Shown here: positions 1-10,239 of the stretch, piece by piece
Layout: every line of letters begins with the position of its first letter
Numbering within the stretch: the first letter of the stretch is position 1
Source: Planctomycetota bacterium
GTDB taxonomy: Bacteria; Planctomycetota; Phycisphaerae; UBA1845; UTPLA1
Assembly (NCBI GenBank): GCA_016712275.1
Contig: JADJRI010000027.1
Span: 1-60,013, forward strand
Direction of reading: 5' to 3'
Length of the DNA stretch: 60,013 nt
Program-made: the position numbers and the translations under genes
The notes under the pieces: generated by a model
The model's input: only the letters and a program-made list of their open reading frames with translations
Databases searched by the model: none
What the model was told of the DNA's origin: nothing

Positions 1-321
1 GTGTGAACACTCCGTTGTTCCTGGTCGAGGTCGACGTCCTTGTCCTCTGGGCGTGCCTCTGGTGTGCGCGGACCAGCCAACGTGAAGACGGGGGTGCGAA
101 ATGGGGTAGATTCGTTGCCGGGCATCCATGCCCAGGCGGAAGCGGAAGAGTTGGACTACACCTCCTTGTTTGTTGCGGCAGGCAAAATATATCACCAATT
201 CTTGGAGATGCTACTTAGGATTGTCCCTAATTTGAAAAATATCTTTTGGTCGCTCGAGGGTATGTCGAAGTGCCGGGTGCCAGTCGCTCTAGTTCATTGA
301 CCGGCGAAAATTGCCGGTCGA
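1..321. other. Intergenic or unassigned left edge
   Basis: No recognisable gene. Short open frames here have no family signature or convincing ribosome site. A perfect 7-bp inverted repeat (GACCGGC at 299-305, GCCGGTC at 313-319, 7-nt loop) sits just beyond the 3' end of the kinase gene and could end its transcript, but no T run follows it on the minus strand, so this is weak. Confidence 0.4.
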
Positions 322-1608
322 TCACTTCAGCACGGTTAGCAGCACTGTCAGAATGACGATGACGAGAAGCTGAACGACCACGATCGCAATCAACCAGGCC
401 GGATAGATCATTTGCGTGATGACGCGCTGGCCGGAATGGCTCTGAGAAAATTCAGAAATATTTTCCTGGCTGCCATCGGTCAGGCTTTCAAGCAGCTTCT
501 CATTGAACGCGCCGCGCGCCTGCAAAGGCGGTTTGCCCTCGCGAATCCGCTCCAGGTCTATCAGGAGATCCTTCGTCGACTGGTATCGAACCGTGCGATC
601 TTTGGCCATCATCCTTTCCACCACCTCGGCCAGTCCGGTCGAAAGCGATTTGTTGATGTGGTCCGGCGGCGTGAGCGGCTGCTTCAGGTGTTTCTGCATG
701 ATCGATGCGGGGGTGGCGCCTTCGAAAGGCACACGACCCGTGACCATGTGATACAGTGTACCCCCCAGCGAATAAATATCCGCTCGAAAATCGACATCCG
801 GAACACCACGGATTTGCTCGGGCGATATGTAATACGGCGTGCCGAAGGCCCGGCCCTTTTCCGCCTCCGCGGCCGCTGCATCGTCGGCCTGTCTTGCCAA
901 GCCCATGTCCGCGAGTTTCGCGGTTTTGTCCTTGGCGATCATAATGTTCTTGGGCTTCACATCGCGGTGGATCAGCCCCTTTTCATGAGCGTGTTCCAAG
1001 GCTCGGGCAATCTGGATGATAACGTTGAGCGCATCCGCTTCCGTGTAAACCCGGTTGCGCATCAGCTCGTCATAGACCGTTTCGCCGTCGACAAACTCCA
1101 TCACGAAATAGTGATAGCCGGAGTATTCGCCGACATCGATCGCCTGCACGATGTTCGCGTGGTTGAGCTTGGCCGCCGCCTTGCCTTCCTTGTAAAACCG
1201 CTGAACGAATTCCGGGTCTTCGCTCAGCTTTTTCGGCAGAATCTTAATCGCGACGATTCGATCCAGCGACAATTGTTTCGCTTTGTAGACGCTGGCCATC
1301 GCGCCGGCGCCGATCTTCTGCTTCACGTGAAACCCGGGAATATGCATGAACGACTGGCTGCCGGTGTCCTCGGCGGGGTTGTTCAGCCGCTTCACCTGCG
1401 AAGGGGTGATGAATCCGGCCTTCAGCATGATATCCACCAGCCTTATTTCACGACCCTGCTCGCGCAATTTATCGCGCTTGGCAACGCAAGCCTCATACTC
1501 CGCCTTGGTTGCAAACCGGGCGTCGACGGCCGCCTTGCCGAGCTGCGTATCGCTCAGGGCGGTTGTCTTCGAATTGGAGAGTGGCTGGTCGGTGGACATT
1601 TCCGTCAC
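322..1608 (-). CDS. Membrane-anchored serine/threonine protein kinase (Hanks type)
   Basis: Protein of 428 residues. About 90 N-terminal residues of unknown role precede a complete kinase domain (roughly 94-360): glycine loop GAGAMA, lysine in AIKILPKK, catalytic loop HRDVKPKN, Mg-binding DMG in place of the usual DFG, and SPEQ in place of APE. The last 30 residues form one hydrophobic helix ending almost at the stop codon, so the kinase is probably tail-anchored with the catalytic domain in the cytoplasm and no outside sensor. The start is taken as GTG at 1608 because GGGAG lies 8 nt upstream; ATG at 1599 is possible. Such kinases are greatly expanded in Planctomycetota. Substrate unknown; it stands alone on its strand. 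Confidence 0.9.
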   Translation of the reverse strand: MTEMSTDQPLSNSKTTALSDTQLGKAAVDARFATKAEYEACVAKRDKLREQGREIRLVDIMLKAGFITPSQVKRLNNPAEDTGSQSFMHIPGFHVKQKIGAGAMASVYKAKQLSLDRIVAIKILPKKLSEDPEFVQRFYKEGKAAAKLNHANIVQAIDVGEYSGYHYFVMEFVDGETVYDELMRNRVYTEADALNVIIQIARALEHAHEKGLIHRDVKPKNIMIAKDKTAKLADMGLARQADDAAAAEAEKGRAFGTPYYISPEQIRGVPDVDFRADIYSLGGTLYHMVTGRVPFEGATPASIMQKHLKQPLTPPDHINKSLSTGLAEVVERMMAKDRTVRYQSTKDLLIDLERIREGKPPLQARGAFNEKLLESLTDGSQENISEFSQSHSGQRVITQMIYPAWLIAIVVVQLLVIVILTVLLTVLK

Positions 1609-1821
1609 TCGTGGGACTCCCGCTGGCTGGCCGCGCGGGCGCGGTCTGGGTGTGCAAGCGATTCCTACTTAAGCCTATGTGCGGACAAGGGCTTAATTCA
1701 AATCGCGAAAGCGGGAATGATGGCGAAAGAGGGGTATAATGGTCAATAAGAAATCCCTGCTATGGGACGAAATCGTTCAAATCGACCATTTGAGCAGCGC
1801 CCGGTCTCAGCCCATCGAGAA

Positions 1822-2947
1822 TTACTTCAAAATGGTTTGCGGGTCCTGTTGAGACTCGAAGACGAAGCCGGCATTGCCCGCAGTTGCCGCGCCGGCCACC
1901 ACCGGTCCATCGCCCGCCGGAATCGACCCGCCCCGACCCCCAACACCACCACCCGAACCGCCGCCTCCTCCGGCCCAACGCATTGTGTTGTCTGTGATCG
2001 GTGTTTCATTGGAACCGGCGCTGCCGCCATTGGCGACAGATTCACCGTCATTTGAAATTTCGGGGGCGATCATATGCACGATTCCACCGCCGCCACCGCC
2101 GCTGGGACCATTGTTTGAGTCGGAGTCGGCCCCGTTTCCCCCGGAGGCGGAAATCGACCCATCGTTGGAGATCATTGTCGTCGATGCCATGATGATCACT
2201 CCGCCGCCTCCGCCCCCGCCAAGATCGTTGCCGGATTCAGCCTCGCCATTTTGCCCTTCCGCGAGAATTGTGCCATGGTTGAGGATGCCGTCGCGCGCGA
2301 TGATAACGACCGAGCCGCCGCCATCCGCACCCTCGTTACTGCTCACGCCGGTGTCGGCATCGGTATCCAGACCGCCTGCCGCTCCGCCACTACCCGCATT
2401 GGTCGAAGGCGCCAGCACCACGCGTGACTCAAACTCGCTCAGACCGGCCGCACCGGCGCCGGCGCGGCTTAACGCCCGCACTGGGGCCGGCCTCTCCCTG
2501 CTGCTCCGTTCGCGTCGCGATGCCCAGAGCTGGCGGAATGGTGATAAACGCAAAGTCCGGACCGTTGGGATCATCAAGGCCCGCAAATCCGCCTTCGGCC
2601 GCCGGCCTGACGAAGATGGTGCCATTATTCTCGAATGTGCCTTTGCATCGGATGGTCATGCCACTGGGGAGGATCAGCGTGACGCCTTCATTGATGGTCA
2701 GATCGGTGAACTGAAGATTGGTCTGCCGATTGTCCGCCGTATTCCAGTTCTCATCGCCGGAAACGACCTTGGCGCCGGCCGAGCCGTCGCCGTAAATGCG
2801 GATCACGGCCGCACTGTCGTTGTTGTTGTTGTTGTTGTTGTTCTGGTTGCCGTTGGGGTTGAAGTCGATGCCGCAGGTTTGCCCCATGAGAACGGGGGCG
2901 GCCAGCAGAATGACGGCGGGAAGAAGCATCTTTCGGTTATTGATCAT
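1822..2947 (-). CDS. Secreted Gly-rich protein, probable lipoprotein (frame broken)
   Basis: Two overlapping frames join into one protein. The first part starts at ATG 2947, preceded by GGAGA at 8 nt, and has a signal sequence ending in a Cys (MGQTC, a poor lipobox), then an Asn run and a stretch resembling a right-handed repeat fold (TLILPSGMTI, FENNGTIFV). The second part continues with alternating 'ISNDGSISASGGNG'-like units and Gly-only tracts typical of secreted beta-helix proteins. The frame changes near 2465 inside an alternating CGCCGG tract, most likely a sequence error. It ends at TAA 1822. Probable cell-surface protein; no enzymatic motif was seen. The long proline-rich frame on the opposite strand is its shadow. 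Confidence 0.6.
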
Positions 2948-3162
2948 GTTGGTGTTCTCCATTGTCGGCGAGGACCAATTGAACATCCCGTGATTCTAAC
3001 ACGAATGAGCCGCGGGGTCGGACCGCGAATTTCGTCGGGAATTGGATCGCACGAAAATTGCCGGTTTCGTGGCAAAAGTCCGCCGTTTGACGCGGCCGGC
3101 CTCACGGCTACACTGAGGTCTTGTAAATCGTCGAAAAATCAAACTGCAACAAGGATTCACAC

Positions 3163-3633
3163 GTGGAAAAGACGCTGATTATTCTCAAACCCGACGCTCT
3201 CCAACGCGGAATGGCCGGCCGGATCATCACCCGATTCGAAGAAAAGGGCTTTCAAATCGTCGCCATGAAGGCCATGCAGATATCAAAAGATCTTGCCGAA
3301 AAGCACTATGGCGTCCACAAGAGCAAGGGGTTCTATCCCCGCCTGCTTCAGTATATCACTAGCAGCCCGGTTGTCGTCATGGTTCTTCAGGCCAACAATG
3401 CCATCGCCGTCGCCCGCAAGATGATGGGCGCCACGTTTGGCAGCAATGCCGAGCCCGGAACGATTCGCGGCGATTTTGGCCTGTCCAACAGCTTCAACTT
3501 AATTCACGGTTCCGATTCGCCGGAGGCCGCTCAGTTTGAAATGGGCCTCTATTTCAAGCCCGATGAGCTGCTCGGCTATGAGCGGGGCAACGAAAAGTGG
3601 ATTTACGATTTCAGCGGCGACAAGCCGGAGTAA
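3163..3633 (+). CDS. ndk: Nucleoside diphosphate kinase
   Basis: Transfers the gamma-phosphate of ATP to NDPs through a phosphohistidine in the cytoplasm. The 156-residue protein has the family start (EKTLIILKPDALQRG), the ATP-site region and the active-site histidine in NLIHGSDS followed by E in SPEAAQFE. It is slightly longer than the usual 140-150 residues because of a short C-terminal extension (YERGNEKWIYDF). Start GTG 3163 is chosen because AAGGA lies 7 nt upstream and the N-terminus then matches the family. It is intact and monocistronic, with convergent secreted-protein genes downstream. Confidence 0.97.
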   Translation: MEKTLIILKPDALQRGMAGRIITRFEEKGFQIVAMKAMQISKDLAEKHYGVHKSKGFYPRLLQYITSSPVVVMVLQANNAIAVARKMMGATFGSNAEPGTIRGDFGLSNSFNLIHGSDSPEAAQFEMGLYFKPDELLGYERGNEKWIYDFSGDKPE

Positions 3634-3689
3634 ACCAATTCGGCTTTCCGCATTATTAGTTTGTTAGTAAGCTCGTGAAGCGCGTTTGA

Positions 3690-5884
3690 TTACGGGCAAT
3701 TCCCGAGAATCAGACAATCTGTCAACAATTGGGAATCCACCAGCGTCACCTCGGTGTCGCCATTGAGGTCCGCCGCGCAATAACTGGCCGATCCTGGCGT
3801 GCCGCCGCCGGTCAGGAGTTCCACAAACAGGTCCACATCCTGACCGTCAATGCGGCCATCCTGATTGACATCGCCCTTGCGGCAGGCCGCGGGTTCAGGG
3901 CAAGTGACATTGAAGACCATCACCGCGTCTAGCGCCGCCTCCGCCCGCGAGTTGTTGGGATCATCGGCCACCGAGAAGCGGATGCGCGTGATGTTGGTCG
4001 GCGGGATGAAATCCGCCACGCGAATAAAGCGTTGCTGCCAGTTCGTTGCGCCCGCCACGCTTTCGACAGGTACCCACGACACGCCAAAATTGTTTGAGAG
4101 TTCGACGAGCAGCCGATCCTCGCCGGTGTCGTTCGTGAACCATCGCGCGTAGGAGATCATTGGCAATGTTGCACCGGTCAGATTGAACGATGGCGACCAC
4201 AGCCGGTGGGTCCGCCGTCGACATCCGAATCGCCGATCGCGTTTCCGGTCAGCCAGCACTGACCCGATCCGTCGAAATCGAAAAGGGGATCTCCGCGGGT
4301 GCCGTCGCCGGCGGGGATGCCGCGCTCCCATGCGCCCGAAACCACACTGATATTCTGAACCGTCCAGCCGGCCGATGTTTCAAAGTCAAATGATGCCAGT
4401 GTTGTGACACTTTGTGCGGCCAGTGTGAGAAATGACTCGGCGGGGGCCGCGAGCGGCTCCGGCGTCATATTGCCCGTTTCGGTCGATGCCGTCACATAAT
4501 ATCTCAGTGTTTCGGCACAGACCGTCGGCGGAAATGGGCCTCGAAACAACGAGCCGCCGATGGATTCCAGCTGACGCGATTCAAATCCATCGCCCGAATC
4601 GACCCAGAGCCAAACGCCGGCGGCTGCCGGCACATGGCCGTTTCGACCGGTCACTTCGACCAGCAGCTCGGTTCCGCCAAGTGGATCGATCCATTGCGGC
4701 CGTCCATTTGGAAACGCGAAATCGAAAAAGCGGGGAATGCAAACGCCCTGAGGATTCGCGATGGCGGTTTGCAAGTCCGGGTGCAGAGTGCTGCAACCGC
4801 GATTCGTACCGCCGGTGGAGGTGCAGCCGCCGTTGGTGTGAATCGCCACGGCCAGTTGACTGCTGTCATCGAAAACTGGCGAGCCGGAGTCGCCGCCGGA
4901 ACTGTCGATGCGATAGCTGAGTGTCGTGCCGGAGAAACTGTTGAGCGGCCCGGCCAGCGTCTTTTGGGCCTGATTCCATTCGCGCGGAACCGTCGAATCG
5001 GTCGTTCCGCAGCCCGTCTTTCGAATAATCGTGCCGGCCGTCGGGGCAATGGGCGACAGAGCAAAGGCATCGCCCTGCGCTTCGTAGGCGGTGAGACCCG
5101 TGGTCGAGTTGTCAAAGGTGCCGAAATGGGTCCAGTCGTTTCCAATGTCGACGATGGACGCCTTTTGAATGGATGCCGGATCCACGGCATACTGGTCCGA
5201 CGGCGGTGGATGGTTGATGAGTCCACCCACGTTTGAAAACGGCACATTGAATTCAGCCACCGCCAGCGACGTTCCACCGCCCGCAGCGCAGTGCCCAGCC
5301 GTGAGGAAATTAAAATTCGCATCGCGTATCAGCCAGCCGGTGCAGCCGATCGGCAATAGCCGGGCCACGCGGGCATCGTTGGACGGAATCCGATCGTCTG
5401 TTGCGTCGCAGGTATTGCGCGGTTCAACGGATTCGCCGTCGAACAGCGCCGCATCAATGTCAATTCGGCAGGGGCCTGCGCCGGGCGGAGAAATGAGCTC
5501 AACCAGCACGGTGTCGCCATTAAAGTAGGCCGACGTGTGTCGCCACTCCCGTATCGAACGGGCATCGAGCAGTTGAACGGCGCCGTCCAACGCCGAGGTC
5601 AGTCGAATGTGTGCCAAATTATTGGCACTCCAGGCAGGCCGGGGCAGGTGCACCGTTCCAAATGACACGCGCAACCAATGAGCGCCGGGTAAATGTATCG
5701 GTTCGGCAAACAGACACATGGTGTCATCCGAGTTATTTTCCAGGCTTCCAGACGAAATGGAAATTGGAAAGGACTGATGGGGATTCAACAGCTCGGCCGT
5801 TTGTGCGGCAGCGCGCGAGGACAACATCGCGATCAGGGCGACGCAAAAGGTCACAGCGGTTCGAATCGGTTTTGCCATCCCCAT
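3690..5884 (-). CDS. Secreted trypsin-like serine protease with C-terminal dockerin-like repeats (frame broken)
   Basis: Signal peptide at residues 1-28 (TFCVALIAMLSSRAAAQ). A chymotrypsin-fold domain follows with an apparent catalytic triad: His in TAGHCAAG, Asp in IGNDWTHF and Ser in GGDSGSPVF, plus a Cys pair bracketing the His as in trypsins. After it come a spacer domain, a jelly-roll-like region (FDFETSAGWTVQN ... WFTNDTGEDRLLVELS) and two terminal Ca-binding units (GDVNQDGRIDGQDVDLF; ADLNGDTEVTLVDSQ) ending in GNCP. The frame changes near 4205 between the jelly-roll halves, so a single base error is likely. Start at 5884, or 5878 (third codon). Expected to be exported; substrate unknown. 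Close paralogue of the next gene upstream on the same strand. Confidence 0.85.
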
Positions 5885-5910
5885 CCACGATCTCGCGTGA
5901 TTGCCCCGGC

Positions 5911-8195
5911 CTACGGGCAGTTGCCATTCACGATGCAGTTCACGAAGGATTCAAGATCGTCGGTCGCTTCGAGAATGCCGTCCCCGTCCATGTCGGTGGC
6001 ACAGAACGGCTGCGTGCCCGATCCGCCGCCGCTCAGCAGCATTGCCATAAATCCGGTGATGTCCCGCGCATCGACCACTTCGTTATCGTCGAGGTCGCCT
6101 TTCATGCAGAGAATGGACTCGCCGGAATCGCACACATAATCGATGATCGAAAATGCGTCGAGCGCCGCTTCGGTTCGCGAGTTGTTGGTGGGATCCTGCG
6201 CAACAAATCGAAAACGCATCTGTGACGTAACCGGACCGAAGTCGCTGAGCTTGAAGCGCGATACGGCCCAGTTGTCGTGGTGACCGATCGTCTCAAGGGT
6301 GTTGTAGCTCAATGCCGTTGTTTCTCGAGATTTGAACTGTCAGCAGGTCCGTGTCGGCCGGAACGTTTGTGTACCACTGGGCATAGGAAAGGTAGGCATT
6401 TGAAGTGGCCGCGAGATTGTAAGTGGGCGAGCGTAGCCGTGTCGCGTTGCCATCGACATCTCCGTTGGCCAACACATTTCCGGTAACCCAGCATTTGCCG
6501 GACCCATCGAAATCGGTCGCCGGTGCGCCAGGCGGCGGTGGATTGCCGGTGGTCGTGTTGCGGACCGGAATGCCATTTTCCCATGCTCCCGTGGTCAGCG
6601 AAACATTATCGACGAACCACCCCGATACATCTTCGAAATTGAGATTGGCGATGACATTAATGGTCGTGGCGGAAATGGCCAAAAAGGTGTTGACCGGATT
6701 CGAAATCTGATCGGGCATCCGAATACCAGTGGTTGTTTCCACACTGAAGTAGTAATTGACAAATGCTCCACAACCGAAGGCGGGAAACACGGCATCGTAA
6801 ATGTTGGGTGAAACTTGATTCATTGGAACAGTGATCCAGCCGCCGCCCGAGTTGGCGTTGTAATGCAGTTGGCCGGTGCCGGGTTGAGGCTCTGATCCGT
6901 TGGCTCCGCTCACTTCAACGCGAATCGCGGTACCACCGTTTGGATTGAGTAGTTCGGGCAGGCCGTTCGGGTGGTTGAAAACAACCGCAACGCAAACACC
7001 GAGCGGATGGTTCAGCGCATTGCGAAGGTTGGCATTGGTAATCGCCGTTGCCGCGTTGGCGCCGCCGGTTGTCGTGCAGCCATCTTCCGAGGCAATGCCG
7101 ATGACCTCGTCGGTGGTGTCGTCAATGATCGGCGTGCCGGAGTCGCCATTTGTCAGATCGTTGCGAAAAAGAATGCGCGTGCCGGTGAATGACGTGTATT
7201 CCCCGACCTCGGATTTCTGAACAAAACTCCATGTTCTGAAGATCGGCGGCTGCGTGAATCCATTGCCGGTGGTTCGAACGGCCCGGCCGTCGACCGGCGG
7301 GATGATCGAGGCAAGTTCAAAATAGTCTCCTTCGGTCTGAAATGGCGTCAGGCCGGTGGTTGAATTTGCAAATGCGCCGAAGTATCCCCAGTTATTGCCG
7401 GTGCCCGCAGCGCCGGATGCGGATTGCTTCGAGGAGAAATCGGCGATGTACTGGTCTTCGGGCGGCGGATGATTCAGCGTTGATCCGTTGGGGTAAGTCA
7501 GCGGCGCATGAAACTGAACCACCGCATCGTTGTCGATCAAATTCGCAATCGGCCCGGAGGTCAAAAACGTGTGATTCGGATCATCGATCATGAATACGGT
7601 GCCGATGGTTGTTGTGACCGTGGAAGTGCCCGTGGTGATGATGATCCGTGCGACACGCGGATCGTCCGACAGCTCGCGGTTGTCGTAGGTATCGCAGTAT
7701 GAGCGCGGGGCGATATCCTCCTCGCCGTCGAAACTGTCTTCCGGAATCTCAAACGTCACTTCATCGACCGCCACGCGGCAAAAACCCGACTGGCTGGTGG
7801 TCAGCAGTTCCACGCGAACGCCGTCGCCGTTGAAATAGGCCGACGTGTTGTTCCATTGTGCCAAATGCGTGGCATTCATGGTTTGCACCGCGCCGTCGGC
7901 CAGCGAGGTGAGCCGCAGGTAAGCGCCCCTGGCCGCCCGCGATATCGCCGCCGAGACTGGTGTCGACGAATCGCAATCGAAGCCATGCCGCCTGGGCATG
8001 TAAACTTCCTGATCAAAGACAACTTGATATTCGATGGAGGTCGCGGCGACCCAGCCCCGAGTCGACCGTGCCGGCCGATTGAGACGCTGTGAACGCCGGC
8101 TGGACGAGCACGTCCGCCACGGAAAACTGCGGCATGAAATTACTGACGACCAACGAAAGGCAACTCAGTGTCATTAATTGTGCGCGACGATTCAT
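5911..8195 (-). CDS. Secreted trypsin-like paralogue lacking catalytic His and Asp (frame broken)
   Basis: Tandem paralogue of the 3690-5884 gene with the same order: signal peptide (MNRRAQLMTLSCLSLVVSNF, from ATG 8195), protease-like domain, jelly-roll-like region, two dockerin-like units (GDLDDNEVVDARDITGF; TDMDGDGILEATDDLESF) and the same ending, GNCP. At the triad positions it has TSGPIAN instead of TAGHC and GNNW instead of GNDW, while NGDSGTPI keeps the Ser. The Cys flanking the His is also lost. It is therefore probably a pseudoprotease, binding rather than cutting. Frame changes occur near 8005 (between signal peptide and body) and near 6305; both probably sequence errors because coding similarity continues on both sides. 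Confidence 0.8.
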
Positions 8196-8518
8196 AATGG
8201 CATTCCTGGCAGCGGGCTTGAAATTCGACTCGGCTTTGACCGAGCATGCGGGCGGGGCAAGGCGGATTCCGATTTGGTGCGATTAGAGACTGTTCCTTCG
8301 CGAACTTCTGCAACGAAATTAACCAAGAATCCGCGTCTCTTGATACTCGATCGCCGTTTCAGTATTCCCTATTGGGAACGTTAACAGATTCTGTCTGTCA
8401 CATCAAGATTTCGCCATTGACGACAGCAAATAGAGGGCCATAAGTCGGCTTTTCGAGCCGTCAAACGAGGTTGGCCCCCTCTTGGATAACGTAAATTCTC
8501 TGCCAATTGTTCCCGAAA

Positions 8519-9394
8519 TCATGTGGGTCCGCCGGGGGGGCGGGGTCGTGGCCAGATGGTCCACCCTACACCGTACGGATAACGGGTTTTCATAAATCGG
8601 TTTTCGGAATGGCCGTCGAGAAACAGGATGGAGTGATTTGAGAATTTGCGATGCCAGCCTTTGGCCATCAACCCCGCGCCGGTGTGGTCGGCATCCTGCA
8701 AGAGAAAATGGCAATACGATTCATAAATGACGACAAATGTCGATGCCCGCCCACCGATCAATTCCTTGACCATGGCCGGCGACTTGCTATTCATTTGAGT
8801 GGTGCCCCATGAGCCGGGGTAATAGTAATTCATCCACCACCAATTGATCGCATAGCTGTTGCCGGCCGCCTTCCAGGATGACATGGCGTCGTGTTCGTTC
8901 ACATCGTATGCAGGAAGGCTGCCAATCGTCCCAAATCCGCGCGTTCGATCACCTGGACAAACATAAGTGCCGATGGTGTCCGAACCGCTTACACCAGGCG
9001 CGACATACTTGTTCAGCGGCCGGTCTTCTGCCTGCCATTTCATGTAGTCGATATTCGTACCGAAGGCCGGCTCGGGCAGCGGAGCGATGAACCCACCCCA
9101 GACGAACTGAGAACGAATCGAAGCGGCGGGGTGGGGATGAATCCACGGAATGCCGTTATCGTTATCATTCATGTACATATAAAGCCCGCGGCCAATTTCG
9201 CGAAGATTGGCAAGGCACTTCACTTTTCGGCCTTCTTCGCGGGCATTGCTCAGTGCGGGAAGCAAAATCGAAATGAGCAGCGCGATGATCGCAACCACAA
9301 CCAACAGTTCAATTAAGGTAAATGCCGACCGAAGTTGGTCGCGCGGAGCGGACGTGCGTCGGGACGGGAAATTCGCATCAACCGGGAGGGCCAT
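8519..9394 (-). CDS. Prepilin-type N-terminal methylation protein (pseudopilin-like secreted protein)
   Basis: Near the N-terminus there is a type IV prepilin cleavage and methylation signal (RSAFTLIELLVVVAIIALL) followed by a hydrophobic helix. About 230 residues follow that are rich in aromatics and typical of the planctomycete H-X9-DG family: KVKCLANLREIGRGLYMYMND after the helix, and NHSILFLDGHSENRFM near the C-terminus. It should be processed by a prepilin peptidase and assembled or exported through a type II secretion or pilus-like machine, none of which is encoded here. Start ATG 9394 has AAGGGGG about 5 nt upstream; 9397 and 9409 are alternatives. The longer upstream frame runs through the tRNA gene and is not used. 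Confidence 0.85.
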   Translation of the reverse strand: MALPVDANFPSRRTSAPRDQLRSAFTLIELLVVVAIIALLISILLPALSNAREEGRKVKCLANLREIGRGLYMYMNDNDNGIPWIHPHPAASIRSQFVWGGFIAPLPEPAFGTNIDYMKWQAEDRPLNKYVAPGVSGSDTIGTYVCPGDRTRGFGTIGSLPAYDVNEHDAMSSWKAAGNSYAINWWWMNYYYPGSWGTTQMNSKSPAMVKELIGGRASTFVVIYESYCHFLLQDADHTGAGLMAKGWHRKFSNHSILFLDGHSENRFMKTRYPYGVGWTIWPRPRPPGGPT

Positions 9395-9464
9395 CATCAC
9401 CCCCTTCATCCGCCAGGGACCCGAAACGAGCCGGGAATCCACAGTTTGGATAAGCAAGAAACAC

Positions 9465-9538
9465 TGGGCGTTACAGGACTTGAACCTGTGACCTCGTGGA
9501 TGTCGACCACGCGCTCTAGCCAACTGAGCTAAACGCCC
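9465..9538 (-). tRNA. tRNA-Val (anticodon GAC)
   Basis: Complete cloverleaf: acceptor GGGCGTT pairs with AACGCCC, D-arm GCTC/GAGC, anticodon stem CGTGG/CCACG, and a T-arm with GGTTCAAGTCC. The 7-nt anticodon loop is TCGACAT, which places GAC at 34-36. Position 33 is then C instead of the near-universal T. Discriminator is A; CCA is not encoded. Confidence 0.85.
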
Positions 9539-9606
9539 AAGCGAGCGGTCTATCATTGGGCCGTTTGCCGATCTTGTCAATATTCCGCGATCGGCTGCTC
9601 GGCGCG

Positions 9607-9708
9607 CTAAGGCTGCAGCGCCTGCCAGATCAAATCCCACAAACCGAATTCAACGAACATGGCGGCGCCAAGGGACAAAGCGTTGCCGATTAAGAAAATC
9701 AAAATCAT
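9607..9708 (-). CDS. Small hydrophobic membrane peptide, 33 residues
   Basis: An ATG at 9708 is preceded by a full AAGGAG ribosome site 9 nt upstream (9718-9723, minus strand) and opens a 33-codon frame ending at TAG 9607. The product starts MILIFLIGNALSLGAAMF and is hydrophobic over most of its length, so it would form one membrane segment. It lies between two tRNA genes. No family is recognised. The strong ribosome site is the only real support; it may be a chance frame. Confidence 0.4.
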   Translation of the reverse strand: MILIFLIGNALSLGAAMFVEFGLWDLIWQALQP

Positions 9709-9970
9709 CCGTGATCGCTCCTTCTAATGTATCGACCAAGGCAAAATCCTGCGGGATTCGCTCTGATCGAAGTGTGATCAGATTCTAATCGATTGACGGC
9801 GAAAATCGTCATGTTTTTCGCGAGGGTGCCTGCGATTTCGTTCGAGCGGGAATCCGAGGATCCCTCAAGATGCCATCGCTTTCATTGGCCCGGTTCCGAA
9901 TGCTTGACGCCATTCGTCATTTCGCTACGATTCAGCATTCGTCGTTGTCACCTTGGGGCGGCAGCGATTT

Positions 9971-10043
<73 letters not shown>

Positions 10044-10239
10044 TTCGACGGGAAATTGCATATTCTCGGAACATCGTACAATTTCAAAACGATTCATGCG
10101 TTTGAGTTGACGCCCGATAGCCGCATGCGGCCTTTCGAATCGTCTTCGCATTACATTCCTTCGATCATGCTCGCCGCGCCGTTTGACGAATCTCCTATGC
10201 GGGCGATGATTTACCCGTGAAAGAGAGTTCAAACCGCGC

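Noticed and set aside
40..300. 86-codon plus-strand frame at the left edge
   Set aside because: No family features; could be the tail of a gene outside the window, but nothing supports it.
412..1749. 445-codon plus-strand frame
   Set aside because: Shadow of the kinase gene on the opposite strand; GC-rich third positions keep it open.
1874..3178. 434-codon proline-rich plus-strand frame
   Set aside because: Antisense to the Gly-rich lipoprotein; Pro runs are the complement of Gly codons.
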